Below are positions 38,339-47,223 of a DNA stretch of 64,000 nt, in pieces. This stretch comes from Peribacillus loiseleuriae (GTDB lineage Bacteria > Bacillota > Bacilli > Bacillales > DSM-1321): the NCBI RefSeq assembly GCF_001183985.1, contig NZ_LFZW01000001.1, positions 1,147,812 through 1,211,811 of the forward strand. Reading direction: 5' to 3'. Made by a program: the position numbers and the translations under genes. The notes beneath the pieces were generated by a model. It saw only the letters and a list, made by a program, of their open reading frames with translations, did no database searches and had not been told where the DNA came from. How positions within the stretch are numbered: position 1 is the first letter of the stretch; each line of letters opens with the position of its first letter.

Positions 38339-39535
38339 TCATGGAAGAAGCTTTGGCAGACCAATTTCTCTGAATATTTTTCGCAAATGCTTATGACGGG
38401 CTGCTTCAATTTCCGGCTCATCGAATTGCATAGGCTTTGCGTTCACTTCATAAATAAAAAGATTCCCATTAAGATCTTCACCAATATCAATTGAAAATTC
38501 TCCGAAAAAACCAAATGACTTCGAAAGAATGATTCCGCATTGTTCAGCAATCGTTTTAAATTGCTCGTCAAGTTCTGCCGATTGCAATCGATTATATGGA
38601 TAAAGCTTTCCGCCTCTTGGAATATGTGTGGTTATTTCCTGGGTTTGAGACATCCGAACCGCTTTACCTGTTACAAGATGGACACCATTCTGATAATGAA
38701 CAAGGATTCGATAATCAAAGCGATGGCCACGCAATTTTCTGGGTTCTATCGCACGCTGAGCAATGTATTTTTTTCGTATTAGTCTGTCTGCTTCGGACTT
38801 CCAATAATCATCGAAAGCAGGGTAGGTTTCTGTGCCACTCGTTTTTTTTACCATTATCGCTGATTGATTTGTTAAGGAAAGTGCTGCAATGCCGCTTCCG
38901 CGATTGCCTTTTCCTGGCTTTACATAAATTTCGCGATGATTTTCAAGAAAATCTTTAAGTACTTGGGATGTAGACAGCAGAATGGTTTCCGGTAAAAACG
39001 GACTTAGTCCGGGACTTTTAGCTAACGCTGCAAACATATCGTATTTATGAAAAAAACCAGGATTAAAAACCGAGATGTTACGAGCTTTAAAATCATTCAG
39101 TAATGATTGGAACGTAGCGCTTTCTTCAAATGAACGAAAGGGAATCCGGTTGTAGATGACACATGGCTTGGGAACGGAGACCTTCATCCATGTTTCATAA
39201 TCAGCACTATAAACGAGACCAAGTCCGGTATTGGCTAAAGCATCTTCCGCGGTAAAAATAAATGAGAAGATCCCATGCTTTAAAAGCTCTTGATGCAAGT
39301 CGTAAAATAAAGGCAGGTTTCCAGCGATCCCGAATTTGTTCTTTTTGTTTTGGCAGGTCATGATACCAACGGTCAATATTCGATTTCCGTGCTCTAGCTT
39401 TGATTGGATTGAAAAGGACGGTAATGGGATCTCTTCACTAGAATGGATTTGTGTAGTTTCTTGACCAAAATAGGCCTCTTGACCAGAAGAACGATGCGAC
39501 CACAAACGATTGGTTAAATCGTAATACAATTTCAT
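38339..39535 (-). CDS. YheC/YheD-type endospore coat-associated ATP-grasp protein (copy 4)
   Basis: 398 residues. The C-terminal half is ATP-grasp-like: YVKPGKGNRGSGI binds the nucleotide, and the end GEFSIDIGEDLNGNLFIYEVNAKP supplies metal ligands, as in the YheC/YheD family. These proteins are annotated as spore coat-associated in B. subtilis; a ligase reaction is implied by the fold but is not known. The ATG overlaps the preceding gene stop by four bases. Last of four consecutive paralogues. Confidence 0.83.
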   Translation of the reverse strand: MKLYYDLTNRLWSHRSSGQEAYFGQETTQIHSSEEIPLPSFSIQSKLEHGNRILTVGIMTCQNKKNKFGIAGNLPLFYDLHQELLKHGIFSFIFTAEDALANTGLGLVYSADYETWMKVSVPKPCVIYNRIPFRSFEESATFQSLLNDFKARNISVFNPGFFHKYDMFAALAKSPGLSPFLPETILLSTSQVLKDFLENHREIYVKPGKGNRGSGIAALSLTNQSAIMVKKTSGTETYPAFDDYWKSEADRLIRKKYIAQRAIEPRKLRGHRFDYRILVHYQNGVHLVTGKAVRMSQTQEITTHIPRGGKLYPYNRLQSAELDEQFKTIAEQCGIILSKSFGFFGEFSIDIGEDLNGNLFIYEVNAKPMQFDEPEIEAARHKHLRKIFREIGLPKLLP

Positions 39536-40908
39536 TTCTGTAAGCCGCCAGTACTGGCGAGTGATTGCTCTGTTAAATAGACGGCATAGTCAAGAGCAAG
39601 CTTCCTTGTTAATAATTCAAATTCTCGCAATTTAGGATGAGAAAAAATCGACCGTCCGGGCTTTGAATTGGCTTCAAACATCCAGACTTGCCCTTGCTTA
39701 TCTAGGCCTAAGTCAAAACCAATTTCAGCAACAATCCCATCCAAGTGCTCTTCAATCGCCTCACTTAAGATAAGTGCAGCTTTAGACAGTTGTTGATGAA
39801 CCTCAAACACTGTATCATCATCACCAAATAGCTCATCAAGTGTCATAATAGTCCCACCGTTTTTTACATGGGTTGTGATGCTGCCTTCACCAGCAATTTT
39901 TGCGGCAATTGCAGTAACCTGCCAATCTCCATCAAGGTCTTTATTTGTATGGACCCGGAAATCGATTGGACGGCGGTTATTACGGATTAAGGATATCCCC
40001 TGTTGTACGATTAAATGATCAATCCGCTTGTTTTTAAACACATGCTTTAGCATTGATTCAAGGGTGGAGAAGCGCTTTAGTCGATTTTCATTTTCATGAT
40101 CACGATAACGACAGTAGTATACATCATCATGCTTATCATAAAGGACTTGGTGAATCCCTAATCCAAGGCTACCGTGAATCGGCTTTATATAAACTTGGCG
40201 ATGTTCCGAAAGCATCGTTTCGACAATTGAAAAAGACTGAAATGGATAGGTGACTGGTAGGTAGGGGATAGCACGTTCATCGTCAATTAACCGCTCATAT
40301 ACATCCCATTTATTAAAAAAGCCAGGATTATACCAAGGAATGGAATAGTCGGTTTGGAATTTTCGTTTCACTTCCTTCGGACCCGTTTTATTCTCTGTTT
40401 TTCGGTTGGGTAAACGGTCATAGATGACATTTGGAAACGGAAATTCACAGATGTCCCATTGATTGTCCTGGTACACATAGCCACGAATCGTTTCTTGTTC
40501 CCAGTTGATGTGGTTTTCGCCAAAAATGAAGGGAATGCAGCCGGTTGTTTTATTCAGAGATAAAAGCTTAGAAAAAAATGAAGAACGTTCGCCTAATGGC
40601 TTAGTTAAAAAAGGTCCAAAGCCCGCTGAAAAAATGCCAACTAGTGGACCGATATGAATGCTGTTCTGATAAGGGAACACATGCAAGGAAGTTTCTGTTT
40701 CTGGAAAGTATAGCGTTTCAGCAAGGGATCGTGAAAGAGCAAAGGTTTGCCGAATGGAAGGGTTGCTTCTTATGTCAGCTTGATGTGCACGATGTCCAAA
40801 GCAAACGGCTTCCTTATCTGCAAAATCGACAACCCCGCAAAGATCAGACGGGTAATAAAAAACATCTCCCAACATATCAGTTATTTCACAGGGATAGATT
40901 TTCTTCAA
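39532..40908 (-). CDS. YheC/YheD-type endospore coat-associated ATP-grasp protein (copy 3)
   Basis: About 458 residues with YIKPIHGSLGLGIHQV (nucleotide loop), PIDFRVHTNKDLDG and the metal-binding end EIGFDLGLDKQGQVWMFEANSKPG. The frame reaches GTG 40917, but AGGTGA lies 5 bases before TTG 40908, the more likely start. It overlaps the 3' end of the preceding paralogue by about 20 bases and the next gene by four, so the genes are transcribed and probably translated together. Confidence 0.82.
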   Translation of the reverse strand: MKKIYPCEITDMLGDVFYYPSDLCGVVDFADKEAVCFGHRAHQADIRSNPSIRQTFALSRSLAETLYFPETETSLHVFPYQNSIHIGPLVGIFSAGFGPFLTKPLGERSSFFSKLLSLNKTTGCIPFIFGENHINWEQETIRGYVYQDNQWDICEFPFPNVIYDRLPNRKTENKTGPKEVKRKFQTDYSIPWYNPGFFNKWDVYERLIDDERAIPYLPVTYPFQSFSIVETMLSEHRQVYIKPIHGSLGLGIHQVLYDKHDDVYYCRYRDHENENRLKRFSTLESMLKHVFKNKRIDHLIVQQGISLIRNNRRPIDFRVHTNKDLDGDWQVTAIAAKIAGEGSITTHVKNGGTIMTLDELFGDDDTVFEVHQQLSKAALILSEAIEEHLDGIVAEIGFDLGLDKQGQVWMFEANSKPGRSIFSHPKLREFELLTRKLALDYAVYLTEQSLASTGGLQK

Positions 40909-41983
40909 CGGTTTCACCTGCTTTCACTAAGTTGTCGGTAAGATATTGACAATAAGCAATTGGAGCTTCATATAGGGCTTCTTTTTTTTCTGGCTGTAGC
41001 GTTTCAATAATTTTCCGACCAGGTTTTGAGTTGATATCAAGAATCCACACGCGATTTTTTCGATCAATTCCAAGGTCAATCCCTAGTTCAAAAAGCGGCT
41101 GAAATCTTGCTTCGAGCTCTTCCGGTAGCGTACGAAGGATATGCCCAATAGTAAGTTCAATATATTTTTGATGGGGATTGGCAATTTCTTTCATAAACTT
41201 TTCATAGGTAATGGCCTTGCCGCCTGTCGCTAAATTTGATGTGATGCAATCCTTGTTTCCCTTACGAATGCCTCTACCTTGTTCCACCCAGTGATTGGTC
41301 GCGTCTTTTTGCAAGAGGATGCGCAGATCGAATGGTTCATTATCAAGATTGGATAATGGTAAATAAGGCTGGATAAGGAATTGGAATTTGTTTAAGAGTG
41401 ATTCAATCCATCTATGAAGCTGTTCTTTTGATTTGAAGTGTCTATCATATCGTTTTCCATTTTTCGTCATTGTTACGAGCGTACCGTTATCAACCTTAGA
41501 CAAAAGATAAATTCCAGTCCCCCTCGATCCGAATGAAGGCTTTAGCAGAATCTGTTCATATTCATGAAGATGATTCCAAACGGTTTTTGAATCTGTAGCC
41601 TGTGCTGTTACGGGTATATAAGCTTGAAGCAGTGGTAGATCATTGAGTTTGCTGTAAACTTCCCATTTACTAGGAAGGCCATGGCCGAGAAATTGAGCTT
41701 GTTTCTTTAGCCAGTTCATTTTGTTTCGTGCTTTTTGATTGTCTCTGGTTAATCCATGAAAGCTGCGATCATAGATAAATGTTGGAATCGTAAACCTTTC
41801 AGATTCCCAAAGATTAGTTACCTGATTGTACGATTCACCTTGAATTGTTTTAGCCTCTGTGTTAACTCCAGAAGGCCTGAACCGAAACACCTCCATCCCA
41901 CTTTTACTGGCTTTTTTTGCAATTCCGGTACTATAATGTTGTTCCTTTGATAAATCGGATAATAAGATGCCTAGGGAAACCAT
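40886..41983 (-). CDS. yheC: YheC-like endospore coat-associated ATP-grasp protein (copy 2)
   Basis: 365 residues, the length I recall for B. subtilis YheC. ATP-grasp landmarks: LLKPSFGSRGTGIYLL, PFDLRILLQKD and ELGIDLGIDRKNRVWILDINSKPG. AAAGGAG lies before the ATG at good spacing. Follows copy 1 after 28 bases. Role as a spore coat-associated protein is taken from the B. subtilis family; biochemical activity is unknown. Confidence 0.8.
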   Translation of the reverse strand: MVSLGILLSDLSKEQHYSTGIAKKASKSGMEVFRFRPSGVNTEAKTIQGESYNQVTNLWESERFTIPTFIYDRSFHGLTRDNQKARNKMNWLKKQAQFLGHGLPSKWEVYSKLNDLPLLQAYIPVTAQATDSKTVWNHLHEYEQILLKPSFGSRGTGIYLLSKVDNGTLVTMTKNGKRYDRHFKSKEQLHRWIESLLNKFQFLIQPYLPLSNLDNEPFDLRILLQKDATNHWVEQGRGIRKGNKDCITSNLATGGKAITYEKFMKEIANPHQKYIELTIGHILRTLPEELEARFQPLFELGIDLGIDRKNRVWILDINSKPGRKIIETLQPEKKEALYEAPIAYCQYLTDNLVKAGETVEENLSL

Positions 41984-42011
41984 AGTTCCTGCTCCTTTCC
42001 AATGGTAATGA

Positions 42012-43376
42012 TTAGGACCCCTTACTTACATACAATGTGTTCATATATTCAACGATGTTTTTCACAGAGGGACGAATTTTATCAGAGTCTGCATGAAATT
42101 TCTTCGAAGGTTTTGAGTTCACTTCAATAATCCAAGGATGGTTATCCGAGTCAAGTGCTAAGTCAATGCCAAGCTCTCCGAATAAATCATCCCGCTTGCT
42201 TTCAACTGTTTTGGCAACGTTTAAAGCAAGGCTGGACAAGCTTTTATAAATACGAATCGCTTCTGGTCGTTCGAAAACAGAGGAGAGAAATGCAGCTGCA
42301 TTTTTCATTTCGCCTCCTTGAGCGAGATTTGATACAATATGTCCGGCATTGCCAAGCCTTGCGACAATGGATGTGATCGCCCATTCTTGCTTTTTGTTTT
42401 TATTCAGTAATACTCGAAAATCCGTTTTATGCCCATCAATATCGAGTAATGGAATGCCCCTTTGAACAATATAGGAACGTTTTTTGATGTTTTTCATAAG
42501 GGCTCGATAAAGCTGCTCTTCGGTTTCAATCAGATGAGTGTCTTGTATATTACTTGAATGCTCTAGGACCCATCCTTCTGAAACACGTGAAAGCTTACAA
42601 ATATTTCGACCTTGACTTCCAAACGCCGGCTTTACAAATACCTCTGTATGAGATTGTAAAAAAGTTACAAATTCTACTTCTGATTGGAACAGAATGGTTT
42701 CAGGCAAGTACGGAGCAAGCGAATCCTCGGTTAATAGAAGTTCATGAGTGTCCCATTTAGACAGAAAACTTCCATTGAAAAAGGGAATAGCAGCTTCGTT
42801 TAATAACGTACTGAAACGATGGAATGATTCTGAGTTTTCCAGTTTTCTTGAATGAATCCGGTTATACACAACATCGGGTATAGGCAGCGACATCCATTCC
42901 CAGCCATCATCATTTGGAAGGTACCCTGTCAATCCCTTTGGTTCAACAAGAGTTTGCAGAGGAATGACGAAAAAAAGAAACCCATTCATGCAACAAAACC
43001 TGTACATTTCCCTAAAAAAGACTTCCATTTCTCCAAATCCATTCGTTTCACTTGGTGTATGATGGGTGAGAAGTGCTAGAATAGGGCCAATAGATAGCCG
43101 AGAACTTAAAGGGCAAAAGCCTATTTGAACAAAGAATGAACGATTAGGAAGTGCTAGAAGCTGAAGTACATTTCCGGGAATCTTAAGTTGTGCTAAGTTA
43201 TCTTGATGGATACTTACGAACACGTCTATTTGTTTGGAACCTACTTGTAATGAGATACGGGTGGAGTCTGTTAACTGCCACTTTTTTAAAAGAAATGGAG
43301 GGACATAAATAGTGGGAGTACGACCCGCAGTACTTTTATCTGCAATTATTGAAACTTTGTCGTATAATACTTTCAT
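42012..43376 (-). CDS. yheD: YheD-like endospore coat-associated ATP-grasp protein (copy 1)
   Basis: 454 residues, matching YheD length. It has an N-terminal region (~1-110, including VYVPPFLL-like TIYVPPFLLKKWQ) absent from copy 2, then the ATP-grasp core: VKPAFGSQGRNICKL, KTDFRVLLNKNKKQEW and GELGIDLALDSDNHPWIIEVNSKPS. ATG 43382 is in frame but one base from GAGG; ATG 43376 is 7 bases away and preferred. First gene of the four-gene run. In the region upstream to 43776, only hairpins (CATCAGC/GCTGATG near 43510) and no gene were seen. Confidence 0.82.
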   Translation of the reverse strand: MKVLYDKVSIIADKSTAGRTPTIYVPPFLLKKWQLTDSTRISLQVGSKQIDVFVSIHQDNLAQLKIPGNVLQLLALPNRSFFVQIGFCPLSSRLSIGPILALLTHHTPSETNGFGEMEVFFREMYRFCCMNGFLFFVIPLQTLVEPKGLTGYLPNDDGWEWMSLPIPDVVYNRIHSRKLENSESFHRFSTLLNEAAIPFFNGSFLSKWDTHELLLTEDSLAPYLPETILFQSEVEFVTFLQSHTEVFVKPAFGSQGRNICKLSRVSEGWVLEHSSNIQDTHLIETEEQLYRALMKNIKKRSYIVQRGIPLLDIDGHKTDFRVLLNKNKKQEWAITSIVARLGNAGHIVSNLAQGGEMKNAAAFLSSVFERPEAIRIYKSLSSLALNVAKTVESKRDDLFGELGIDLALDSDNHPWIIEVNSKPSKKFHADSDKIRPSVKNIVEYMNTLYVSKGS

Positions 43377-43776
43377 TGTCATTCCTCGTTTACGCTCGGT
43401 ATAGATAAGTCATACCACTTAATTTAGGCGCTTGCACTATTCTGGGTTATTGTATGTTCAATGAATAAAGAGTGTGTACAGCAGCCTATTAATTTTTGTT
43501 ATAAACTGCCATCAGCGAGTGTCTTTCCGGCTGATGGTTAGTTGAACTCGAATAAAAGGAGGCACTATTTGGAAAACGCCTTCCTTTTACGCCAGGTCAA
43601 TTGCCTAAAAGCTAAGAGAAATTGGCTACACAGCTTAGGAATGTCGTAGTTGAGCATTTATTTACTCCTGAAAGCATTTAAAGTAAGATCATGAACGCTT
43701 CCTTTAAATAGGATATGAATGAATGGATACAAGGAGAAGTAAAAAAAGTCATAACAACTAAAAAAGCCTGAATACG

Positions 43777-43995
43777 ATGCTCGCTCAATTCGGAGTACAT
43801 CAACTTGGAGAAAAATTAGAAAACTCTGCTATAGAATTTGTATTGAGTCAATATGATAGCTGGATTAGCGAATATCACTATCAAACCTTGGATGAGTCTT
43901 ACCTTCCGAAAACGAAGAAAAAATTTCAGAAACAATTCCGACTTTTTTTCCGTGCATACTTCAAATTAGGAGGAATCATCGGGATCGTTCAATAA
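43777..43995 (+). CDS. Uncertain small ORF between yheD and yheA
   Basis: A 72-codon frame (LENSAIEFVLSQYDSWISEY, later KKKFQKQFRLFFRAYFKLGG) with protein-like composition but no ribosome binding site before ATG 43777. A different frame just upstream (MNEWIQGEVKKVITTKKA, from about 43715) has a similar look, so this may be the second half of a frameshifted gene. Family not recognised. It lies immediately before the yheA promoter region. Confidence 0.35.
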   Translation: MLAQFGVHQLGEKLENSAIEFVLSQYDSWISEYHYQTLDESYLPKTKKKFQKQFRLFFRAYFKLGGIIGIVQ

Positions 43996-44083
43996 TTCAT
44001 TGCTGTTTTTTTGGATAATATGTGTAATTTTCATTTTGGTTTGGTATAGTGGAAATGAGAAATCCATGAATGGGGGAATATAA

Positions 44084-44434
44084 ATGAGTAATCTGTATGA
44101 TTCAGCATATGATTTAGAAAAAGCAATCCGTGAGAGTAACGAATACAAGGACCTAAAAAGTCTATTTGACCAAGTGAACGGTGACCCATCTGCAAAAGGC
44201 ATGTTCGAGAACTTCCGTAATCTGCAAATGAACTTGCAACAAAAACAAATGACAGGGCAAGAGATTATGCCAGAAGAAGTGGAACAAGCGCAAAAAACTG
44301 TGGCACTTGTTCAACAGCATCCAACGATTTCAAAACTAATGGAAGCAGAACAACGAATGAGCATGGCAATTGCTGATTTAAACAAAATTATCATGAAACC
44401 GCTAGAAGATCTTTACGGCGCTCCACAACAATAA
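44084..44434 (+). CDS. yheA: YheA/YlbF/YmcA family protein YheA
   Basis: 116-residue all-helical soluble protein: YDSAYDLEKAIRESNEYKDL at the start, then LFDQVNGDPSAKGMFENFR and a long coiled helix. This is the UPF0342/YheA branch of the YlbF-YmcA family, whose better-known members act with RNase Y and in biofilm, competence and sporulation control. The function of YheA is not established. GGGGGAATATAA precedes the ATG and a terminator closes the gene. Location after yheD/yheC agrees with B. subtilis. Confidence 0.9.
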   Translation: MSNLYDSAYDLEKAIRESNEYKDLKSLFDQVNGDPSAKGMFENFRNLQMNLQQKQMTGQEIMPEEVEQAQKTVALVQQHPTISKLMEAEQRMSMAIADLNKIIMKPLEDLYGAPQQ

Positions 44435-44496
44435 TCGTTCAAACTTCTGACGATATAGTAAAGGAATCACGTCAGGGTGCAAACAATCAAATCGTA

Positions 44497-44538
44497 AACA
44501 AAAAAACACATGGCTCATTGAAAATGCCATGTGTTTTT
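44497..44538 (+). terminator. Terminator of yheA
   Basis: AAAAAACACATGGC pairs with GCCATGTGTTTTTT around an AT-rich loop. The sequence is nearly the same as the terminator at 47486, and similarity continues beyond the T run. Confidence 0.88.
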
Positions 44539-44559
44539 TTGTTTACTAATGTTTTTTAC

Positions 44560-44630
44560 AGACTTTCCGAACGAGAAAGCCCATGCAGGGTGTTAGCCCG
44601 TCTTTAGACATGAGGTGATGAGATCAAATA
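44560..44630. repeat. Stem-loop relic resembling the left flank of the tnpB element at 47.5 kb
   Basis: GAAAGCCCATGCAGGGTGTTAGCCC followed by CTTTAGAC and GGTGATGA has the same layout as 47545-47600 (AGGGTGTAGCCCAACG, GGGGGAGATGA). A TATAAT-containing stretch near 44690 is also like the upstream region of that tnpB. No coding sequence remains. Confidence 0.35.
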
Positions 44631-44843
44631 TGGAGTTCCACTAAACCAAAGGTTTGTGGCGCTTTAAGTATTTGAAAAAAACCAACAATTGTATAATATA
44701 CCTATATAGGATGTACGTTTACAGGCGAAATAAGTAGAAGCATAAACTGTCTTTTAATAGATTACAATAAGATTGATTTCCTTAAATCAAGTATACCTAT
44801 CAAAAGGATATGCACGTCTAGTAAGCTCATTATTAAAAAAAGA

Positions 44844-44872
44844 TTGACGGAAGCTCGAAAACGTAATAAGAT
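44844..44872 (+). promoter_or_regulatory. Sigma-A promoter of znuA
   Basis: TTGACG (44844-44849) and TAAGAT (44867-44872) with exactly 17 bases between. Two Zur-like operators lie just downstream. Confidence 0.7.
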
Positions 44873-44874
44873 TT

Positions 44875-44895
44875 AATTCGAAATCATTACGTTTT
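44875..44895 (+). promoter_or_regulatory. Zur box 1
   Basis: Read on the minus strand, the core CGTAATGATTTCGA fits the Bacillus Zur operator pattern CGTAATNATTNCGA at every fixed position. It overlaps the expected transcription start. Confidence 0.75.
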
Positions 44896-44927
44896 AAAAA
44901 ATGATGTTATGTATATTTATTCTATAT

Positions 44928-44948
44928 AAATCGTAATAATTCTAATTT
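44928..44948 (+). promoter_or_regulatory. Zur box 2
   Basis: The core TCGTAATAATTCTAAT fits the Zur operator with one deviation and has AAA/TTT flanks. It lies about 30 bases before znuA. Binding of zinc-loaded Zur at both boxes should repress the gene. Confidence 0.75.
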
Positions 44949-44978
44949 ATAAATCATGTAATGAAGGGAAGATGAGAA

Positions 44979-45923
44979 TTGGGGAAATATTTAAGTGTGA
45001 TTCTAATATTTCTATTGTTATTAAGTGGTTGTTCTAATGCAGCTAAGACAAAAGGTGGAAGTGAAAATACAAATCCGAAAAAATTGCAAATTGTCACGAC
45101 TTTCTACCCTATGTATTATTTTACGAAACAAGTTGCTGGTGATGTAGCAAATGTTAACCTCTTAATACCGAGCGGCGTTGAACCACATGATTGGGATCCA
45201 ACTGCAAAAGATATAGCTAGAATTCAAGATTCAGATGTATTTATTTTCAATAGCCCATACTTTGAAACATGGACGGAAAAAGTATTTAAAAGTATTGATA
45301 TGTCTAAATTAAAAGTGGTTGAGGCATCGAAGGGTATCGAACTAATGGATTCTGATGAAGAGGAAGATCATCATCACACAGATCATCATGTTTCTAAAGA
45401 TCCCCATGTATGGCTTTCCCCTGTATTAGCTGCAAAAGAGGTTGTCAATATCGCAAAAGCTTTAGAAGAAGTTGATCCGGGGAATAAAGAACAATATGAG
45501 AAAAATGCAGAAGCAATTACAGCAAAACTTGCCGATTTAGATCAGTTATATAAAGGAACGATTGATAAGGCGCAACGAAAAGATTTCGTAACACAGCATG
45601 CCGCATTTGGTTATTTAGCGAAACAATATGGTTTAACACAGATTCCAATCGCAGGAATCTCCCCTGACGCAGAACCTACACTGGGGAAATTAGCAGAATT
45701 GGCGAAACTTACAAAAGAAAAGAATGTAAAAATAGTCTACTTCGAGGGACTTACCTCTTCAAAAGTGGCACAAACGTTAGCTAATGAGATCGGTGCTGAT
45801 ACTGAGGTATTAAATCCATTGGAAGGATTAACAAAAGAAGAAGAAAAACAAGGTTTAGACTATATAGGAGTTATGGAAAAAAATTTAGCAGCGTTAAAAA
45901 TGTCATTATATAATTCCAAATGA
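44979..45923 (+). CDS. znuA: Zinc ABC transporter substrate-binding lipoprotein ZnuA/AdcA
   Basis: 314 residues. Lipoprotein signal with lipobox LSGC (Cys18). Cluster A-I metal-binding protein landmarks: TFYPMYYF, PSGVEPHDWDP (His ligand), an acidic His-rich loop DEEEDHHHTDHHV (about residues 125-140) before DPHVWLSP, TQHAAFGYLA, and a late acidic ligand. His-rich loops are typical of zinc and not manganese binders. The start is TTG. Two Zur boxes upstream support zinc control. The genes for the ATPase (ZnuC) and membrane subunit (ZnuB) are not adjacent, so it must use a transporter encoded elsewhere. Confidence 0.9.
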   Translation: MGKYLSVILIFLLLLSGCSNAAKTKGGSENTNPKKLQIVTTFYPMYYFTKQVAGDVANVNLLIPSGVEPHDWDPTAKDIARIQDSDVFIFNSPYFETWTEKVFKSIDMSKLKVVEASKGIELMDSDEEEDHHHTDHHVSKDPHVWLSPVLAAKEVVNIAKALEEVDPGNKEQYEKNAEAITAKLADLDQLYKGTIDKAQRKDFVTQHAAFGYLAKQYGLTQIPIAGISPDAEPTLGKLAELAKLTKEKNVKIVYFEGLTSSKVAQTLANEIGADTEVLNPLEGLTKEEEKQGLDYIGVMEKNLAALKMSLYNSK

Positions 45924-45995
45924 TAACGATGAGGGGGAATAAAAAGCAATTTGGTGAAGCGCTCCAGTTATCCTGAAAAGGGATGGTTGGGGTGT

Positions 45996-46035
45996 GTTTT
46001 TCTGTGGAAAAGGGGCGGGGCTTCGCAAAATCAGC
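45996..46035. repeat. Short GC-rich motif, second copy at 38168-38210 (inverted)
   Basis: TCTGTGGAAAAGGGGCGGGG followed by CTT and AAAATCAGCT occurs here and, with few changes, on the opposite strand near 38.2 kb. Part of it (GGGGCTTCGC) recurs at about 19834. No function seen. Confidence 0.4.
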
Positions 46036-46049
46036 TTCGTAAAAATATA

Positions 46050-46190
46050 TTTGAATCATAAAAAGTCAAATGTACTTTCTTTATAAGTGTTGTGATTGTA
46101 TTTGCTGTTTGGCAACTAATAAGTGAATCCAATATCAAAACGGCAAAAATCTTCCCATCCTATGTTCTACCGTCCATTTTTTCTTCATAA
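46050..46190 (+). pseudogene. N-terminal remnant of an ABC permease (SsuC/TauC/ThiX-like)
   Basis: A 46-codon frame beginning at a TTG and ending TAA reads NHKKSNVLSFISVVIVFAVW, then QLISESNIKTAKIFPS and YVLPSIFSS, the typical start of a nitrate/sulfonate/thiamine-precursor-type permease (hydrophobic helix, then FPSPYVLPS-like segment). No ribosome binding site; the remainder of the gene is missing. It lies directly after znuA. Confidence 0.5.
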
Positions 46191-46214
46191 ATTGGAGTAG
46201 GAGGGGTGGTCAAC

Positions 46215-47081
46215 ATGGTGTATCGCTTACTAGCCGTGAATATTGATGGGACATTGCTTCAATCGAATGGCCGTTTACATAAATCCACGAGGGAAGCTAT
46301 TGAATATGTACATCAAAAAGGTGTGAATGTAGCCCTTGTAACATCAAGAAATTATCTCTCAGCAAAGAAAGTAGCGAAAGCGTTGAAAATTAATCCGATG
46401 CTGATTGCTCATCAAGGAGCTTTTGTCGGTTCAACGATTGAGAAACCAATTTTTATAAAAAGAATGAGTGAAGAATTAACACTTGAAATGGTTCAGCTGC
46501 TTGAAAAAACAGAATGCCAGATTCAATTAATCCGGGAAAAATCCTTGATTGGAAATCGAATGAATCTTCCTGAAAATTTGCTAGGAAAAACGATAATCTA
46601 CAAAAATGAGCCAAGTGTATATTCGCAACACTTTGTAGATGTTTTAAGCGAAGAGTTGAACGAACAGCCGTTTTCACCAGTGAAAATCGATGTGATTTTT
46701 AAAAGTCGTAAAGATCAAACTGATTTGTTAATTTTACTAAAAGAGCTGTTCCCTGAAGTGGAAGTGATTGATAATCATTATCAAAAAATTGCAATTGTTC
46801 CAAAGGGTGTTTCAAAATGGAACGGGATTCTTTATTTAGCGGACTATTTAGGCGTTAAAAGAAATGAAATTGTCGCAATTGGTGATGATGAGGATGACTT
46901 CGAAATGATTTCCGAATCAGGCCTTGGAGTTGCTATGGGAAATGCTCCAAATGAGGTGAAGCTTGCTGCTGCATGGGTAACCCGAACGAATGATGAACAT
47001 GGTGTGGCGTATATGCTGAAGGAGTTTTTCAGAAAGCAGTATGATATTGAATTTTTAACGAAGATGAACGTGTTGAAATAA
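46215..47081 (+). CDS. yhaX: HAD-superfamily Cof-type phosphatase YhaX
   Basis: 288 residues of the Cof/HAD-IIB class. The first HAD motif is VNIDGTLLQ, in which the usual first Asp is Asn (N-I-D instead of D-I-D), a change in the nucleophile position worth noting. Motif II TSRN, a cap domain, and the late motif GDDEDDFEMISESGLGVAMGNA with a conserved Lys before it are intact. The frame is open from GTG 46206, but AGGAGGGG fits ATG 46215 at 8 bases. Position between yheA and hemZ agrees with B. subtilis yhaX. If Asn is at the nucleophile position, phosphatase activity may be reduced or absent. Confidence 0.85.
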   Translation: MVYRLLAVNIDGTLLQSNGRLHKSTREAIEYVHQKGVNVALVTSRNYLSAKKVAKALKINPMLIAHQGAFVGSTIEKPIFIKRMSEELTLEMVQLLEKTECQIQLIREKSLIGNRMNLPENLLGKTIIYKNEPSVYSQHFVDVLSEELNEQPFSPVKIDVIFKSRKDQTDLLILLKELFPEVEVIDNHYQKIAIVPKGVSKWNGILYLADYLGVKRNEIVAIGDDEDDFEMISESGLGVAMGNAPNEVKLAAAWVTRTNDEHGVAYMLKEFFRKQYDIEFLTKMNVLK

Positions 47082-47223
47082 TCACCAAAGAATAAATTCC
47101 ATTTCAATAAACCGGACAAAAGCTATATAGGTAAAACTAATAATCCATTATAGAGCAGATTATTCTTCTTTCTCGAAGTTAATCATTATAATAGAAGATT
47201 AACAAGAGGATAGGAGTGATACG

